DNA of 64,000 nucleotides. Source: Henckelia pumila. Lineage: Eukaryota > Streptophyta > Magnoliopsida > Lamiales > Gesneriaceae. Shown here one piece after another: positions 21,582 to 33,700 of the stretch; within the stretch, counting starts at the first letter, position 1, and every line of letters begins with the position of its first letter. The position numbers were made by a program, and so were the translations under genes. A model generated the notes under the pieces. The model worked only from the letters and a program-made list of their open reading frames with translations. It did not search any database and had not been told where the DNA came from. Location of the stretch: positions 190,439,821 through 190,503,820 of the forward strand of contig NC_133123.1 of assembly GCF_033568475.1 (NCBI RefSeq), written 5' to 3'.

Positions 21582-22540
21582 TTTTTTTTCCTCAATGAAT
21601 GAAAAATTCATTAAAGGTAAATGGGTACAAGTACAACTACACCGGGCATCCCCGGGTGATTACAATAAACTGATATGCAAGCTAACAAAACCATGAAGGC
21701 ACAACATCATAGTTCGAGTACATACAACGTAAAACCAAAGTCTTAATGCGCCAAACCATGTCTTCAACGTCCGGAGTTTCAACTTCAAAGCATGTTTTAT
21801 TACGTGCACTTCATACTTGGTATATGCAAGCCGCCAAACCCATCACTATCAAGAGGGTCATGGCACCCGCACCCCTATAGGCTCCTCGAAATGCTTTCAA
21901 AATCGTAGTAGGTGATCTCATACCCTTCTTCATGTGAAGCCAATATTTGATGCGATCCCAAACACGGTATGACACACGACACTGAAAGAACAAGTATCCA
22001 ATAGACTCATCACAATCCTTACAAAGTCCACAACTCTGATCTTCCACAAAGCCAATTCTATCACGGGTAAGTAATTTTCCGTGAGCAAAGAGCCAAAGTA
22101 TAACTCTATGTTTTGGAAGAATATATGACTTCCAAACTAGAGGTTTCCATGGCCAAACACCCCGATTCTCCGAAAAGAAACCATACTCCTTCCTCAAACC
22201 GTCATTACCCTCAAACCAATCCTCTAACCCACGAGAAGCTAACTCAACCGTCACCATACGATCCACCATAACATCCCGAATAGACAACAAATTCTTGATC
22301 AAAGTGGACTTTTTCTTGTGCCATCTCCAATTCCACACATCTTCAAACACTCGATACTTATGATTCACCCATTTAATCCACAAAGATTCCTTGTAGGAAT
22401 GGATCTTCCAAAGTGTCTTGGCAAGTAAGACTCGATCTCATACCGATAGGTTCTTTAATCCCTATCCACCATCCTCAATTGGCTTACACACCTCTTTCCA
22501 AGCAACCGGCGGCCGTTTAGTGTTCCAAATGTAAAGAAGG
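21582..22540 (-). pseudogene. Truncated LINE (L1-type) 3' end with zf-RVT domain
   Basis: The plus-strand poly-T at 21582-21589 is the poly-A tail of a minus-strand non-LTR retrotransposon. The longest open stretch (22383-21811) encodes a region with WPWKPLVWKSYILPKHR, then LWLFAHGKLLTRDRI and a CGLC...C motif. This is the zinc-binding domain downstream of reverse transcriptase in plant LINEs. Upstream frames keep RT C-terminal similarity (NTKRPPVAWKEVCKP style) but with a stop where a Trp is usual. The element is 5'-truncated, as most LINE copies are. No clear TSD was found. Confidence 0.8.
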
Positions 22541-23059
22541 AAAATTTTTAAATCAATAAACACAATAAAATCCCTAAATTAGTTTCTCATAATTATCATG
22601 TCATTTCTATTTTTTCATATTTTCCATTTTCAAATATTTTCTGATTTCTCCTCTAACTTATAGTCTTCTAACTTTGGGTCTTCCATATAATTTATTTTTT
22701 CTTGCACTTAGATATACATTATTTGGTTCATAATAAGCGCACATATATTTGAATATTGATATTCAAATTTTATTTTTCGATTATTTAATATAATTTGATT
22801 TTGTTACAATTATTATTAGATTAGAAAATGAATTTGTAAAATATTTTATGTATTACATATATTTTTATTCATTATGTTTTTGTTAGTAATAATAATTTTT
22901 ATTGATTTTTTATTATTATTACTAATTAATGTAATCGATGTCATATTTTATTTGATTTGATCAAACGTAAAGTTTGTTTGTTAATTTGTTGTGTTGAATA
23001 TTTAGATTCATACTTGATTTTTTCTTTATTGATAGATTATTTACCAATATTTTTACATT
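22541..23059. other. AT-rich segment, nothing recognised
   Basis: Very AT-rich sequence between the LINE and the copia interior. A copia 5' LTR would be expected near here, but I see no clear similarity to the sequence after 26516. Confidence 0.5.
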
Positions 23060-23251
23060 TATTTTAGTGGTATCTAGATCGAGGCAACGATCTTGACTCC
23101 AGGTGCTTCTGATTTTGATCGACTCTGGAGTGGTGTTAATTTTCTCTACTTACGTAAAATCAGTTTTATATTTGTGTGGATTTCTTGATGAATGTCTACC
23201 AGGGGCATTCTTTGACATTGTCTACATCAAGATTCGAGGTGGAGAAGTTGG

Positions 23252-23965
23252 ATGAAAAAAAAAGACTTCAATTTGTGGAGAGAAACGATGATAACTCACC
23301 TGAGAAATCTAGGGCTAGATGAAGCTCTAAATGGTGAATCCAAGATTCCAAATACAATAGAGAACAAGGCAGAAGTTCTAAAGAAAGCCAAGAACACAAT
23401 TGTTCTAAGCCTAAGTGATCATATTCTTAGAAAAGTTGTTAAAGAAAAGTCTGTTGCTGAAATGTGAGAAAATTTAGAACAATTGTATATGACCAAGGCT
23501 TTACCCAATCGGATCTATCTAAAACAAAGGTTTTATAGCTTTAAGATGGATGAGATAAAGTCTATAGATGAGAATATTGATGAATTCACCAAGTTGCTTT
23601 CAGATTTAGAAAATATGGAGGTGAATATCGATGAAGAAGATTAGACTATTTTTTTTGCTGAATTCCTTACCAAAGGCATATGACCAAATAAGGGATACTA
23701 TTAAGTATGGGAGAGAAACTCTGACCCTTGAAGAAGTAACTGGTGCTGCATATTCTAAGGAATTAGATATAAAGGAAACTAGGAAACTTAATAAGCTTGC
23801 TGGTGAAGGATTTAATGTAAGGGGTAGGCCCACTAAAAGAAGATAATCGAATAGTAAATGGATACCAAGGTCTAGATCAAAATCAAGACCAAAGAGAACA
23901 TGATGGTCTTGTAAGAAAGAAGGTCATTTAAGAAGGAATTGCCCCCTGAGAAAGCATAATCAAGC
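23252..23965 (+). pseudogene. Copia gag with zinc knuckle
   Basis: The frame starts KKKDFNLWRETMITHLRNLG and continues with the UBN2-type pattern (LYMTKALPNRIYLKQRFYSF, MDEIKSIDENIDEFTKLLSD). A TGA stop at about 23466 and a frameshift near 23630 break it. It ends with a zinc-knuckle-like CKKEGHLRRNCP near 23910, whose first Cys pair is partly lost behind another stop. Confidence 0.8.
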
Positions 23966-24039
23966 CCAAGATCCAACCCCAACTATTGACACAACAAATG
24001 TATTAGAAGGATATGAAGTAGCAGATTTTTAACTATATC

Positions 24040-24640
24040 AACCGATGATCCTAAGGAAGAATGGATCATGGACTCAGGATTTCATATCATATGTCTCCTA
24101 GAAGGAAATGGTTTATAGACTTTCAACAAGTTGAGACAGGATTTGTTTTATTGGGAAACAATGAATCCTGTAAAATCCATGGTGTTGGATCAGTAAAGCT
24201 GAGGACATGGGATGGCTCAGTAAAAGTGATAACTGAAGTGAGATATATCCCTGATCTAATGAGAAATCAGGTCTCTTTAGGAACCTTAGATCAAAATGGA
24301 TTGAGTTACAAAGAACATAATGGAATGATAAAGGTTGTTTAAGGCTCATTAGTTGTGATGAAGGGAATTTTGAAACAAGGACTCTATGTGTTGCAAAGAA
24401 CTACTTTAACAGTAGATGTCAATGTATCTATACCAACAAAGGATCATACACAACTATGACATCAGAGTCTCGGACATATGAGCCTTTAAGGACTCCAAGA
24501 ACTAAGCAAACAAGGTTTGATGGACTCCAATTAGATAAGCAAATTGGACATCTATGAGAACTGTGTACTTGGAAAAACACACAGACTAAGCTGAGAAATG
24601 ATTTAGATACAGATGCAGTGGAGTCACTCATCATCTACCT
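24040..24640 (+). pseudogene. Copia protease and GAG-pre-integrase remnant
   Basis: EEWIMDSG at about 24055 is the aspartic protease start; a frameshift follows directly. The next open part, ending at 24342, includes VRYIPDLMRNQVSLGTLDQNG. Further on, a decayed LGH...HLR-type pre-integrase zinc region (SLGHMSL, KLDIYENCVLGKTHR) is readable across stops. Confidence 0.75.
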
Positions 24641-24846
24641 GAAGGCTTTTATGATATAAGCCACAATTATAATCAACTAAAACACTAGGTAGAAGATAGT
24701 ATGGATGTGAGTCGAGATAAGCATCATGATGATCCTAGGCAAAGCCAACACCTTGATGATTATCTTTTTGCAAGAGACATGATCAGAAGGCAAATAAGAC
24801 CACCACCTAGATTTTCATCAATAGATTTCACTGCATTGCCTTAAGT

Positions 24847-25640
24847 GTGGCTGACTTACTATATCTAGAAGAGCCATCAACCTATGCTAAAGAAAAAAGA
24901 TGCAAAGATTGGACTCTCTGCAAGAAAGCTACGGAGGATGAATATAGATCATTGGTTAAGAAAAACACATGGAAACTTATAGACAAACCAAAATATAAGA
25001 GAGTCATCGGCTGCAAATGGGTATTTAAGAACAAATCAGGTGTACCAGGAGTCGAGGGACCAAGATTTAAGGCCAGATTAGTGGAAAAAGGTTTCTCACA
25101 AGTTGAAGGCATTAATTACCATGAGGTATTCTCTCAAATGGTGAAACACACATCCATCAGGATTCTACTTGCAATTACAGCTATACAGGACTTGGAAATA
25201 GAGAAACTGGATGTAAAAACAACTTTCTTACATTGGAACCTTGAATAAAAGTTCTTAATGTATCAACCAGAGGGCTTTGTAAATGAAACTCAACCTGAGA
25301 AGGTCTGTCTGCTACAAAAATCCCGCTATGGCCTCAAGCAATCACCTAGGAAATGGTACAGAGGTTTTGATGATTTTATGCTACAACAAAGGTATAACAG
25401 ATCCAAGTTTGACAACTGCTTGTATTTTAGTGTGCTTTCAAATCACTCTTATATCTATCTACTAATCTATATAGATGACATGCTTATAGCTTGTAAGAAT
25501 CCAAAGGAAATATAGAGATTGAAGCACCTACTTAGAACTCAATTCGAGATGAAAGATCTAGGACCAACAAAGAAAATCTTGGGAGTTGAAATCATAAGGA
25601 ACAGAATACTAAGTACCTTTTTCCCTCTCACAAGGAAGAT
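24847..25640 (+). pseudogene. Copia reverse transcriptase (RVT_2)
   Basis: Open parts at 24847-25248 and 25258-25515 encode the copia RT. CKWVFKNKSGVPG, KARLVEKGFSQVEGINY, KLDVKTTFLHWNLE, the LKQSPRKWY block and the catalytic YIDDMLIAC block are all recognisable. A stop falls after HWNLE (GEL/DEE is usual there) and another before RLKHLL. The catalytic YxDD is intact, but the chain is not. Confidence 0.85.
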
Positions 25641-25973
25641 ACATTAACAGAGTGGTCAACCTCTTTGGTATGACAGACACCAAGACAGTGATCACTCCAA
25701 TTGGTTCTCATTTCAAATTGAAGGCCACAAAAGAAGATGAGGAGGAGCTAGAGTCTACTCATATGAAGAATATGCCTTATTCTAATGCAGTAGGAAGCAT
25801 TATGTACATGATGGTATCAACTATACCAGATATAGCACATGGACTAGGACTGGTGATCATATTCATGAGTAAACCTAGTAAAGAACACTGACAGGCAGCA
25901 AAGTGGAGACTTAGGTATCTAAAGGGAACCACAAAACTGAAGTTAGTGTACTCAAGAACAACAACAGCCACTT

Positions 25974-26441
25974 GTGAAGTCACTGGTTATTGTGTTTCAG
26001 ACTATGCAGCAGATCTTTGGTAAAATAAGATCGATTTTAGGATATATCTTCACAATTGAAGGGAACATAGTGAGTTGGAAATCAATCTTACAAAGTGTTG
26101 TAGCCCTGTCCACAACTGAGGCCGAATACATATCACTCACTGAAGCGGTAAAAGAAGGGCTATGGATAAAAGGATTTGTTCGAGAAATGGTATTTGATAA
26201 AACGGATGTTACCATCTTTTGTGACTCACAATGTGCCATACACTTGTCTAAGAACTATGTGTTTCATGAGAGAACCAAGCACATTGACGTGAGACTGCAC
26301 TTTGTGAGCGAAATTATCTCAAAAGGCTTGGTCGATATAAGGAAGATTGACACAACGATCAACCTAGCAGATATGCTAACAAAAGTGATACTTGTGAGTA
26401 AACTCAAGGATGCTTTGAGTATGCTCAATGTATTAGAGTAA
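25974..26441 (+). pseudogene. Copia RNase H
   Basis: SWKSILQSVVALSTTEAEYI, LWIKGFVREMVF and FCDSQCAIHLSKN are the conserved copia RNase H motifs, ending with the HIDVRLHFVSE and LADMLTK blocks. The N-terminal part (ADLW region near 26010) is in another frame. Confidence 0.85.
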
Positions 26442-26500
26442 CTAAGCTCCGTGTTCATGGGATCTCAGTTGAGCTCAATATAATCATCATCTAATAGAGT

Positions 26501-27040
26501 CAAAGGTGGAGATTTATGAAGATTTTAGTTGACCTCAATTAGATTTCAAGTGGATGGTCTAGATCACTTGTGTCTAGTAATCTTGATTCAATGGTTGTAA
26601 CTTGTTCAAGCTTTAGTTACTTAAGTCGTTAAGTTGGTTGAATGAGATTAAGAGTAGCATCACACAATTCCCTTCTGATTCTCGCTCGTATTTTCTGAAT
26701 TCAGGGGCTCTTCTTGGAATCATGTTCATCTCCAAGAATGCTCGGAATTGAGTTGAAGACTGGAGTAGAGTTGGGCTATTGATTCAGTTTGTATAGTTCT
26801 AAGCTTTCTGCCACAACTTTTAATTTGCCCTTGAGAGGATTGGAACGATTGTCTTCATTTTTTTATAGTGGATTTATTGGGATATTCCCAGAACCTTAGA
26901 TGTAGAATTTATTACAATCCGAACCAAATCATTTGTGGTGTTGTTGCGTTTCTTGTCATTTACTTTCAATTCTATTTGTTATCTTGAATGTGTGCTATCT
27001 GGATTTGAGATTAACTTTTAGTTTATAATTTTTTAATAAT
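26501..27040 (+). repeat. Copia polypurine tract and probable 3' LTR
   Basis: The tract AAAGGTGGAGATTTA at 26502-26516 is followed by TGAAGATTTTAG, typical for a copia LTR start. The right end is not defined because no partner LTR was identified. Confidence 0.45.
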
Positions 27041-28116
27041 TTTTTTTAACCTTGCTTTCTTACAATTAAATAAATATTTCGTCCCCCCTCACTTGTTTTT
27101 CTGGTTTCATCGTACGCTAAATTATTTATTAATATCTCCGTTATGACTCTTAACTCGATTTCTTTTTTTTTCTTTGTTTTCTTGTTTGATACCATACAAA
27201 TTTTTTGGTGTCATATATACAAAAAAATAAAAATATTTATTTATAATGATTAGAAATTATGAACCTGAAAATTTTGAAAGCATTTTATATATAAATTAAT
27301 AGCTGGATATGTATGTTTTAGTCGTATAAATTTTATTAATAAATTTAGAATTTAATAGAAAAATTAATCAATATTTGATATGTTCTTTAAACGATACATG
27401 ATGGTTTAGTTCGACATACTGTGACAATACTTGGGGCGTTACCCTCACAAGAGGAGAGGACCAGTGACCACCAATATCTCAAAAAACTAACATGAAGTTC
27501 ATCTGTTTGAACAAATAATGAATGTTGCATTGAATCTACAGTGAATGAGGTTAAAAACCCATGTAAAATCTTATTGTTTCTAGAAAAACAAAACAAAACA
27601 AAAGAAAAAAGAAAAAAGAGAACATTATAAACATTTCAACGCACAGATAACTACGTTTTTATTTTTCCATTATTGTAGCTCTAAAAACACAATTTATACG
27701 AGACATTTTTGTTTCGGTAGCATTTGTAGTAGCATCGAATATTTTTTTAAATATAACTTTTGTTTGATCAATATTTTGACACACAAATTTTCGTTTTTTA
27801 ACATTTGTTTGATCATTAATTTTCCAACAATTTTCTTGGTCATCTTGCAAAATAATAATAATAATAAAGGTCATGGATCAAAATAAATATTTGTGTGAAG
27901 AAAAAATAAAATTTCAATAGGAGAATTATTTTACCCAACGCCTCAACAGAAAATACGCTCTGTGAAAAGGCCAACGTTCAAGTGTCACATTCAAGCGTGA
28001 TAGAAACCATTAAGAAAAACAAAACAAAACAAAAGAACTGCAAACCAAACTTCAAGCACCAACGCAAGAGCATTCCAAAATATAACAACTAGCGCCAATT
28101 AGCTATGACAAGTCCG
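27041..28116. other. AT-rich intergenic segment, nothing recognised
   Basis: No coding or repeat structure recognised. It lies downstream of the FKBP12 stop codon, so the gene's 3' UTR and polyadenylation site probably fall in its right end. Confidence 0.5.
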
Positions 28117-29953
28117 CTACTCAGCACTCAGAACTTCAATCTCAAACACCAAAACCGAGTTAGGCTGAATACCCCATGCTGGAAAACCACTTGCACCATA
28201 GGCATAGTCGGGAGAGCACTGCACATTATGAAAAAACAATGAATCAACAAAAGCCCCTATCGCAAATTTTGCTACACTGTTTTGCAGGACAGAGAATATA
28301 TCCAGACATGGGCATGCAAGACAATCAACTGTACATTCAGGAGAATATGTGAACCTCATGGTCCACATCCATGGTATCAAAAGTAAATACAAAATCCAAC
28401 GCTGACTACTTGAGCGTAACATTTTAATTTTGTTTTAGGTGCTCATTTTATCAACTCAGTCCACAAATTTTACTTAATAACGATGAATTAAGAAGGCAAG
28501 AACCATAAGTATGTAAATCGTGCCATACTTCAAGCAGATAATAAGGAAACTCTAGGGAAGACTTTTTCCTAAAGGTCTGCTGCAATAAGCAACTCAAATG
28601 TATGAGAAGAGGGATAGCATTTGCTGCCCGAATGGCAACATCAAATGCTATCACACGGTGGTACATTCAGGCTCATCACCTATTTTTTCCATCACACAAT
28701 TCTGAGAACTCAATGCTAAGGAAAACAGAAAGGAAAAGATTGGCATGTTACCCGCAATCGGGCAACTTCTCCCACTTGCATTCCCAACACTCCTTCATCC
28801 CATCCTGCATACAGTGAACAGTCTGAGACTCTGAGTAAAAACAAAATATTATATTTTCCTGATCCAATACAATTAGAAAGTGTGACATGACCAAAGAACA
28901 TACGTCACGTTTAAGAACGTGTCCCAACACATTGAAGAACTCAAATACTGCTGTAGCATTGAGTTTAGGCATCAAACAATTCCAGGCATCCTAAATGGAG
29001 TAACACTTTCCTACATTTTTTTAGCACTATGCAAGTCAAATTGGTCATCACATAACTGAACCCCAAGTAATGAATGCTCAATCAAGGAAATTCTTCCAAG
29101 TTCCAGTCATAAGCAGACTGAAGGATTTCTAAATCCTTCATTTTAATCCACAATTTTGAAACGTGCAACTTTCTTTTTATTTTACCCTTTAAAAAGGCGA
29201 AGATGCCAAGGTTCCGGCAGTGGGCAGCCCTGACCTATAAACGGAAACTCTGGTCATCAAATTCATGTATGCTTCATATTTCAGTAATATTTATAATTCA
29301 AACAACACAACACAAAACTCCTTCAAAATCATTGAATTCTTTTAGAATCTAATTTCTAAAAAAACATTAAGTGTCTCCCCATAAACCACCCACCATCTTC
29401 ACCTTTGACCTTCCAACCAAACTGTTAAAGCTTATACAGCTCATATTTACAGCACAAACGCTAAAGAAAAAGTTAAAAAAACTAAAACCAAACCAAGAAT
29501 TCCTCAACCCTTTCCTTCACCAACCCAGCACAAATCTCACTCCCAATTCTTGTGGTCTGCTTCTAACCGAATGAAGTCAGAATATGGAAAACAATTAAAC
29601 CAATCAACCCCTAAATATACAAAATACAAGTAAAAGATTAAATAAAAAAACTAAACACAAGTAAAAGAAATACCTTTAATAACTTTGCCTTGACAAAGTT
29701 GGAAAGAGAACGGCGTCTGGCCCGGATCCTTTGTGCTATCATCCAGAACAAAAAATTCAGACAGAAATTTCAACATCTCTCCCCTGTTTTCGGAATCATT
29801 CGAAGAAAAAAACCAATAGAAAGCGATTTACCTCCAAAACTTTTTGGAAAGGTCGCCATTTTTACCAAAACCGGTGCAGTGAACGGTAACCTTCTGACCG
29901 GAGACGAGCTTCGAACCGCTCCCGTTGCTGAGCACTTCCTTCTCCACTCCCAT
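28117..29953 (-). CDS. FKBP12: FKBP12 peptidyl-prolyl cis-trans isomerase, four exons
   Basis: Exons on the minus strand are 29953-29832, 29735-29674, 28804-28752 and 28218-28117, all with GT-AG introns (96, 869 and 533 bases). They sum to 339 bases, an unbroken 112-residue protein, the length usual for plant FKBP12. It begins MGVEKEVLSNGSGSK, has the pocket Trp at residue 63 in VIKGWDEGV, SPDYAYGA at 81-88 and LVFEIEVLSAE at the C-terminus. FKBP12 is a small cytosolic/nuclear prolyl isomerase that binds FK506 and rapamycin. Cys26 and Cys80, known to form a disulfide in broad bean FKBP12, are both present. No frameshift or stop is seen, unlike everything around it, so I read it as an active host gene. 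Transcription was not tested. Confidence 0.95.
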
Positions 29954-30000
29954 TGCCCTAATTGGATGAGCAAGCATGTAAATCGAAGCACTTGTGTTTC

Positions 30001-30009
30001 CTAGGGTTT
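30001..30009 (-). promoter_or_regulatory. Telo-box-like element upstream of FKBP12
   Basis: AAACCCTAG on the minus strand, about 50 bases 5' of the start codon. Telo-boxes (AAACCCTA) are frequent near transcription starts of housekeeping plant genes. Chance occurrence is possible. Confidence 0.4.
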
Positions 30010-30842
30010 ACAACTGCTTGATTTGGGTGTTGAAGGTCACCTGTAAGAAGATCCCGCGGGTTATATTGCAGAAAAGCCCTTGTAAAAACAAAATTAAGTT
30101 TTAACCAAAACATCGATTTTTATTCTATTTTAAATTTAAATTTATACACAAAATTTATTTAAAAAAATAGGGGGATTATATTTTAGTAATGTCACTTGAA
30201 CTTTTTATGATTTTAGTCTTGTCATGAGTCAATGCGGACGGAGAAGTTGAAATCCCTATGGAACAAGTTAGTTTGGCTCAAAATCATCCCTGAGTTCGAG
30301 TGCTATTTTTCTGTGACCTAAAAATTGAGGAATCACCGGTGAACTTACGACATGGATCATGCACAATCTCATCGAATTTTCTCAGGAATTTTGATACTAA
30401 ACCGTACATAGCTCACGATGAGCTATATCCTAATCCACCATCAAATCCTAATTTCAGGTCGTAGAGATCAACTATCAAAATAAAGGCAAGGTTTATGGGG
30501 GAAAAGAGCAAAAAGATTTTCCTCTTTATTTATGGTAGGATATAAGACCACCCATATCAAATTCTCTATCAAAAATCTAAAATTTACGGAAAAAGAGATA
30601 TTTTATTAAATTTGGATATCCACTTTTAACTGCACAATATATCAGCTTTTTTATAATTTAACCTATCTTTATTTATTTAATATTTTTTCACTCTCCTCCA
30701 TATTTTTTTTATTATTATCATTGTAATAGTTTTGCACAACTATTCCAACGACTATATTCCTACAACGACTATATTTATTAAATTATTCCAACAACTATAT
30801 TCTTCCAATGGTCATATTTTTTTAGTATAAAATCATATTATA
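30010..30842. other. Upstream intergenic segment of FKBP12
   Basis: AT-rich; no coding or mobile element recognised. The 5' UTR and promoter of FKBP12 should lie at its left end. Confidence 0.5.
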
Positions 30843-31260
30843 ATGTCATCAACACATATATATATCACAAATATATTTTTTCCTAAAATTATAGTAATGT
30901 CTCATTTCGTTCGTAATTACGACTCTTTGTTTTCTTCCGATGATGAGTTGGAAACAATTGTAACCGCCTTTTCAGTTGAAGATTCAATAGATGATAAGAA
31001 GTTCCACGGTCACAAACCACTCCAAGCAAGCGACACCGAATGTTGATTAGGATAAATCCTTTGGAGGGTCACATACATCTTTTCAATAACTACTTTGTTG
31101 ATACACCGGTATATCCTCCTAACATAATCAGTTTCAGAATAATCGTGATCTATTTCTTTGAATTCTTACAAATTTCGATAATCATGAACCATTGACAGGA
31201 TCGGTTTTGGGAGTCTTCCTTGACTGATTCTACTGCATCAATTGACCCTTGAAATACTTG
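30843..31260 (+). pseudogene. PIF/Harbinger-like transposase N-terminal remnant
   Basis: Pieces read FSSDDELE near the start, then a NNYFVDTPVYPPN block near 31085 and a NRDLFL...NFDNHEP block near 31140. The order resembles the start of PIF/Harbinger nuclease proteins (acidic DDELE stretch, DYF.D.PVYPP, F..R.LFL.I......HD). Stops and frame changes are frequent and the catalytic part is missing. Confidence 0.5.
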
Positions 31261-32893
31261 ATTGAGTTCAGTTGAGGTTGGTCAATTGAACTGCTTCTTT
31301 CTCGTATGTCGATATTAATTGGAAAACAATTATTATGTGCGGAATGATGCCTACTAACATATTAGAACCAATTATCAAATGACTAGACAGATTTTGTGAG
31401 TGAGTGAGCTCTACTGATATATGAGTGAAATTGAAAAGTAAAATTTCCAAGTGTTTATTTATGAATGTTCGGAGCTCAATCTCCTACATCACCCCTTCCT
31501 CCACCTCAGAAAAAATCACTCTAGAAGACTTTGACTATTACAACACTTTGCAACAGCCCACTCCTAGACTAGGACTTACAGTCAACTGTCTGTCTCAGAA
31601 CTCCTAGAATCAAGAACTCAGCCCTCAACTGATTTTTGTTACAACGAGGTTTACAGTACTTCAACTGATAAACAAATACAATACTTGTATTTCAACTAAA
31701 AACTTTGCACAATATATCATGAATGTTCTTCGGTTCTTTATATAATCTTTGAAGTAAGCATTAAGCTCCTCGACTAAATATTTGAGAGTAAACTAAAAGT
31801 GTTTAGTTTACCTCTTGATTGTTTGAATATATTCGCGAGTTCTTTATAGAGCCAGATGCTTCTTCAAGAACACTTTGATATCTATTTATATTTGGATTGT
31901 AACGGCTCTTTCAATTCAAATTATGGTCGTTATCTTGTCTTGTCTGCTACCTCGTACATCTTCTAACACGAAGGTACACTTGTGGCACATTGTGGCTTTG
32001 CGGTGTCAGCGATGTATGGAAAATCTTATCCACAAGAGTTAGGCTGGTGTAACGAGATCAGTTTTGATCACGCAGTCTTTGAATAGTTCAGGCTTGCAAT
32101 CGTTCAATCTTGGTAATTCAGTTTGAATTTTTTGAAGTAGTTTGGCTCTTTGAACAGTTTGTCTTTGTGGGAAACTGATTTTGTTTAGCTCCCTAAACTT
32201 AATTTTACCAAGTGAACTCAGTTTGATCGCCTTGACCTATTGATGATTTCAGTTTGGCTCTGGTAAAAGTCAACTCAGTTTACACACTTCATTTTAGCTT
32301 GGAAGCTTGTTTAGTCTACGTCTTTTAAATTTTTTTAGTTCAGCTTCTGGACAAGAGAAGTTTGCCATTGTGTTTCATGTAGACTATTTTTTCAATACCA
32401 ATCCGTTTCTATTCCAACAATTTTATTTTATCTAAACTGTTATGTCAACACCAAAACCATGAATATTCCATTAATTCCCCTTTTTTGGTATTGATCTTCT
32501 TTTGTTTGATCTTTTTTTTTTTATGTTGACGAAGTCTTTGGCATGTAGCTTCATTTCCGGATAGTCCTTGATTTTTAAATCTTTAAAATCCTGAGTCAAT
32601 TGGTTCTAGACTGATTTTATGGTTCTTGCATTTCAATTGTTATCAGTTACTTCTCCTTAGTGATTTCATCGTAAAGTTCCTCCTGAATGAGTGATATCTT
32701 TACTGATCTTATGTAAACTAATTTTCTGGACCTTGACTGATCTTCTTAGTTTGACTTAAATCTTCTTAGCTTTCTTCTTCAGTTTTGGGTTCAAAACTGA
32801 CTTTATCAGTTGACTTACTGCAACACGACTTTGTTCCCCCTCAAGGGTTTCACTTGTTAATCTTTCATTGGGAATCGTGTTGTCTCTTCGTAT
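31261..32893. other. AT-rich segment rich in CAGTTGA/CAGTTTG words, unassigned
   Basis: Many copies of short CAGTTTG/CAGTTGA words, as seen in some plant LTRs, but no ends, TSD or coding parts were found. The right end abuts the truncated LTR at 32894. Confidence 0.4.
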
Positions 32894-33681
32894 TATCGAT
32901 ACTCAATAAGAATTAAACACTGAAAATTGAATCTCATGAATAAATTATATCAAGGTTTCGTATCCCTCAACCAAGTATAAAAGTTTAGCTACAACGATTC
33001 ATCAAAAACTCAAGAAAAATTCAAAAGAAAAGAAGAAAACTTGAGAGAGAGTTATAAGAACAAAACCTAGCCGTCAAGAGAGTTCTTCAAGCTTTCTGCC
33101 GTCCAAAGATCTTTAGAATTGATCAAAAGATAGTAATTTTCGAGTTATATGATGTATTTAAAGACTAGAGTCCTTCCCAAGAAAGTTTCCTAATTAAATT
33201 CTAATTCCCAAAATTCAAGTCTCGCGCGCTCGATCTGACGAGTTGGGCGGATCGAGCGCCCAAAAAAACTTCAACTTACTGCCTTGCAATTTCTTGTAGG
33301 CGCGCTAGGGCGCACGAGTTCGCAGGATCGAGCACGATTTTTTTCCAGCAAGCAGCGATTTTGAAAAACTCATATCTGAAGATCTAGCCGTCGGATTGAG
33401 CTGAAATTTGGGCAGCTGCTTCAAAACATCTTGCACTTAATTTTGAACAATGAAGATTGGATTTTAACTTTTCTAAAATTAAATATGATTTTCTGATCAT
33501 TGCTGCTTCGTAATTCTTCTCTTATCTGGCTCTTTCCTTCCATCTTTAGCTCCGTTTCTTCTCTTTTCCTATGTCAAATCACATACCATGATTAGGAACT
33601 ATAACATGAATTTAATCAATCAAAATACACCTAATCATCACAAATTAACTCAATCAAACATAGGAAAATATCATCACATCA
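32894..33681 (-). repeat. LTR A (3' LTR), left-truncated
   Basis: Matches the sense-strand 5' half of LTR B. A TATA-like TTTAAATA is at 33162-33155. The polypurine tract follows at 33682-33700 (GGATTAAGTAGGGGAAATT in sense). Confidence 0.85.
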
Positions 33682-33700
33682 AATTTCCCCTACTTAATCC

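Larger units (their letters stand above)
23060..27040 (+). mobile_element. Degenerate copia retrotransposon lacking integrase
   Basis: Plus-strand order is gag, zinc knuckle, protease, GAG-pre-integrase, then directly reverse transcriptase and RNase H. A weak primer-site-like TGGTATCTAGATC lies near 23069, and a purine tract AAAGGTGGAGATTTA precedes a probable 3' LTR start at 26517. Stops and frameshifts occur in every domain. The integrase catalytic core is absent between about 24640 and 24780. The left boundary and the 5' LTR are not defined. Confidence 0.75.

Noticed and set aside
22541..23059. 5' LTR of the copia element
   Set aside because: No recognisable similarity to the probable 3' LTR after 26516 and no TG...CA ends could be set.
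28602..28975. Overlapping short open frames on both strands near FKBP12 exon 3
   Set aside because: They are readings through introns or antisense of the exon; splice sites give one continuous 112-residue frame without them.
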